Of a DNA stretch of 5,778 bases, positions 5,270 to 5,778 are shown in pieces. This DNA is from Bacteroidales bacterium (GTDB lineage: Bacteria > Bacteroidota > Bacteroidia > Bacteroidales > Bacteroidaceae): contig SFEK01000134.1 of NCBI GenBank assembly GCA_004557285.1, positions 1 to 5,778 of the forward strand. Direction: 5' to 3'. The position numbers and the translations under genes are program-made. The number at the start of each line of letters is the position of its first letter. The stretch's first letter is position 1. The notes under the pieces were generated by a model. The model was not told the origin of the DNA and made no database searches. It worked only from the letters and a program-made list of their open reading frames with translations.

Positions 5270-5395
5270 TCACTCCATTTTCCAGAGTTTCTTCAGGACT
5301 GGCTGGGTGTTGACCAGAGCATCAATGTCATGGTATTCTTTGGCTTTGACAGGATCACTCATGACATATTGCTGCACAATGTAAGTATGTTGACT
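5270..5395 (-). pseudogene. Possible C-terminal gene remnant
   Basis: On the minus strand a frame is open from 5395 to a TGA at 5272-5270. Its last part, MSDPVKAKEYHDIDALVN followed by TQPVLKKLWKME, reads like the end of a soluble protein. Further upstream, LHYIGNEVN appears in a different frame just before this stretch, as if a frameshift had split one gene, and stops lie on either side. There is no ribosome-binding site or promoter. I do not recognise the family, and chance cannot be excluded. Confidence 0.25.
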
Positions 5396-5513
5396 TCATT
5401 GCCGATGTAGTGCAGCCCTATTCACAGGTTACTTACGCCCTGAAGGGCCGCAGTGCACAGCCCAGGGCAACGTCTGGATAAGTTGATACGGTTCTATGTC
5501 ATATTTTTGTTTA

Positions 5514-5549
5514 TTTCTGCTCGTTTTACAAGAAAATTTATTACTTTTG
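5514..5549 (+). promoter_or_regulatory. Promoter of hsdM
   Basis: TACTTTTG (5542-5549) matches the Bacteroidetes -7 consensus TAnnTTTG, with TTTCTG (5514-5519) as a weak -33 candidate at a slightly long spacing. It lies 22 bases before the ATG, giving a short leader, and implies that the restriction system is transcribed separately from the amidase. Confidence 0.55.
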
Positions 5550-5571
5550 CTCCATATTAAGAGATAGTAAA

Positions 5572-5778
5572 ATGGCAGACAACAAGATAAATATCCGCAA
5601 ACTGGAAGCAGACCTTTGGGAGTCGGCTGACTTGCTTCGTGCAGGTAGTAAATTGACATCGAGCCAATACTGTATGCCAGTGTTGGCGTTGCTGTTTTTA
5701 AGATATGCATACAGCCGCTTCAAGATGGTGGAAGCAGAACTACTAAAGAATCGCCCAAGCCGTGGTGGACGTGTTATG
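5572..5778 (+). CDS. hsdM: Type I restriction-modification methyltransferase subunit HsdM, N-terminal part
   Basis: The frame opens at the ATG at 5572 and runs 69 codons off the right edge. The sequence from residue 10 onward, KLEADLWESADLLRAGSKL and then the SSQYCMPVLALLFLRYAY block (30-47), is the characteristic HsdM N-terminal helical domain, which contacts the specificity subunit and helps recognise hemimethylated DNA. The AdoMet-binding and NPPF catalytic motifs would lie beyond the window. In a complete type I system HsdM works with HsdS to methylate adenines and with HsdR to cleave unmodified DNA; whether hsdS and hsdR follow cannot be seen. A TACTTTTG promoter lies just upstream. Its codons are less GC-rich at third positions than those of the preceding module. 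Confidence 0.92.
   Translation, partial: MADNKINIRKLEADLWESADLLRAGSKLTSSQYCMPVLALLFLRYAYSRFKMVEAELLKNRPSRGGRVM

Larger units (their letters stand above)
5177..5571. other. Noncoding region between amidase and hsdM
   Basis: No intact gene is visible. The region holds a stem-loop at 5202-5236, a minus-strand open stretch with protein-like character (5270-5395), a degenerate repeat-like segment with GCCCT-ga-AGGGC (5437-5448), and the hsdM promoter. Open frames crossing from here into hsdM on the minus strand are shadows. Confidence 0.65.

Noticed and set aside
5429..5710. 93-codon minus-strand frame overlapping hsdM
   Set aside because: Antisense to the highly characteristic HsdM N-terminus, with no start signals.

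Overview
The window looks like chromosomal DNA of a gut-type Bacteroidales bacterium (Bacteroides/Prevotella-like). Three things point there: promoter elements of the TAnnTTTG type, A-rich leaders with almost no Shine-Dalgarno sequences, and a gene set (VirE_N/VapE protein, DUF4248, HU-HIG, 'smalltalk' peptide, T7-type amidase) that I know only from Bacteroidales.

Layout. Positions 1-306 (minus strand) hold the first 102 codons of an unrecognised protein that runs off the left edge. An AT-rich divergent intergenic region follows (307-650), with a promoter for each direction. A plus-strand module fills 651-5176. It starts with a 735-residue primase-helicase-like protein (651-2858). Next is a 569-base noncoding region (2859-3427) with two unusual structures: a large nested palindrome built from GGTGTGACACTT arms around a GCA-T13/A13-TGC stem, and five tandem 22-bp repeats. 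Then come a DUF4248 protein (3428-3661), an HU-like DNA-binding protein with a Gly/Ser/Pro-rich tail (3773-4381), a 37-residue hydrophobic peptide (4507-4620) and an N-acetylmuramoyl-L-alanine amidase (4646-5176). Positions 5177-5571 are noncoding, with a strong stem-loop, a possible gene remnant on the minus strand and a possible interspersed-repeat fragment. The right edge (5572-5778) carries the first 69 codons of HsdM, the methyltransferase subunit of a type I restriction-modification system.

How the parts may work together. The large protein joins an archaeo-eukaryotic-primase-like N-terminus to a VapE-type P-loop ATPase, as in replication proteins of phages and integrated elements. The repeats beside it and the HU-like and DUF4248 proteins would suit a DNA-handling function. 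The small membrane peptide and the cell-wall amidase sit only 25 bases apart and could act as a pair at the envelope. No integrase, transposase, capsid gene or att site is visible, so the module reads as a conserved genomic cassette of unknown purpose rather than a complete prophage. The inner genes are visibly more GC-rich than the flanking genes and the intergenic DNA. The least explained parts are the palindrome, the 22-bp repeats, the hairpins around the small-peptide gene, and the biological role of the whole cassette.
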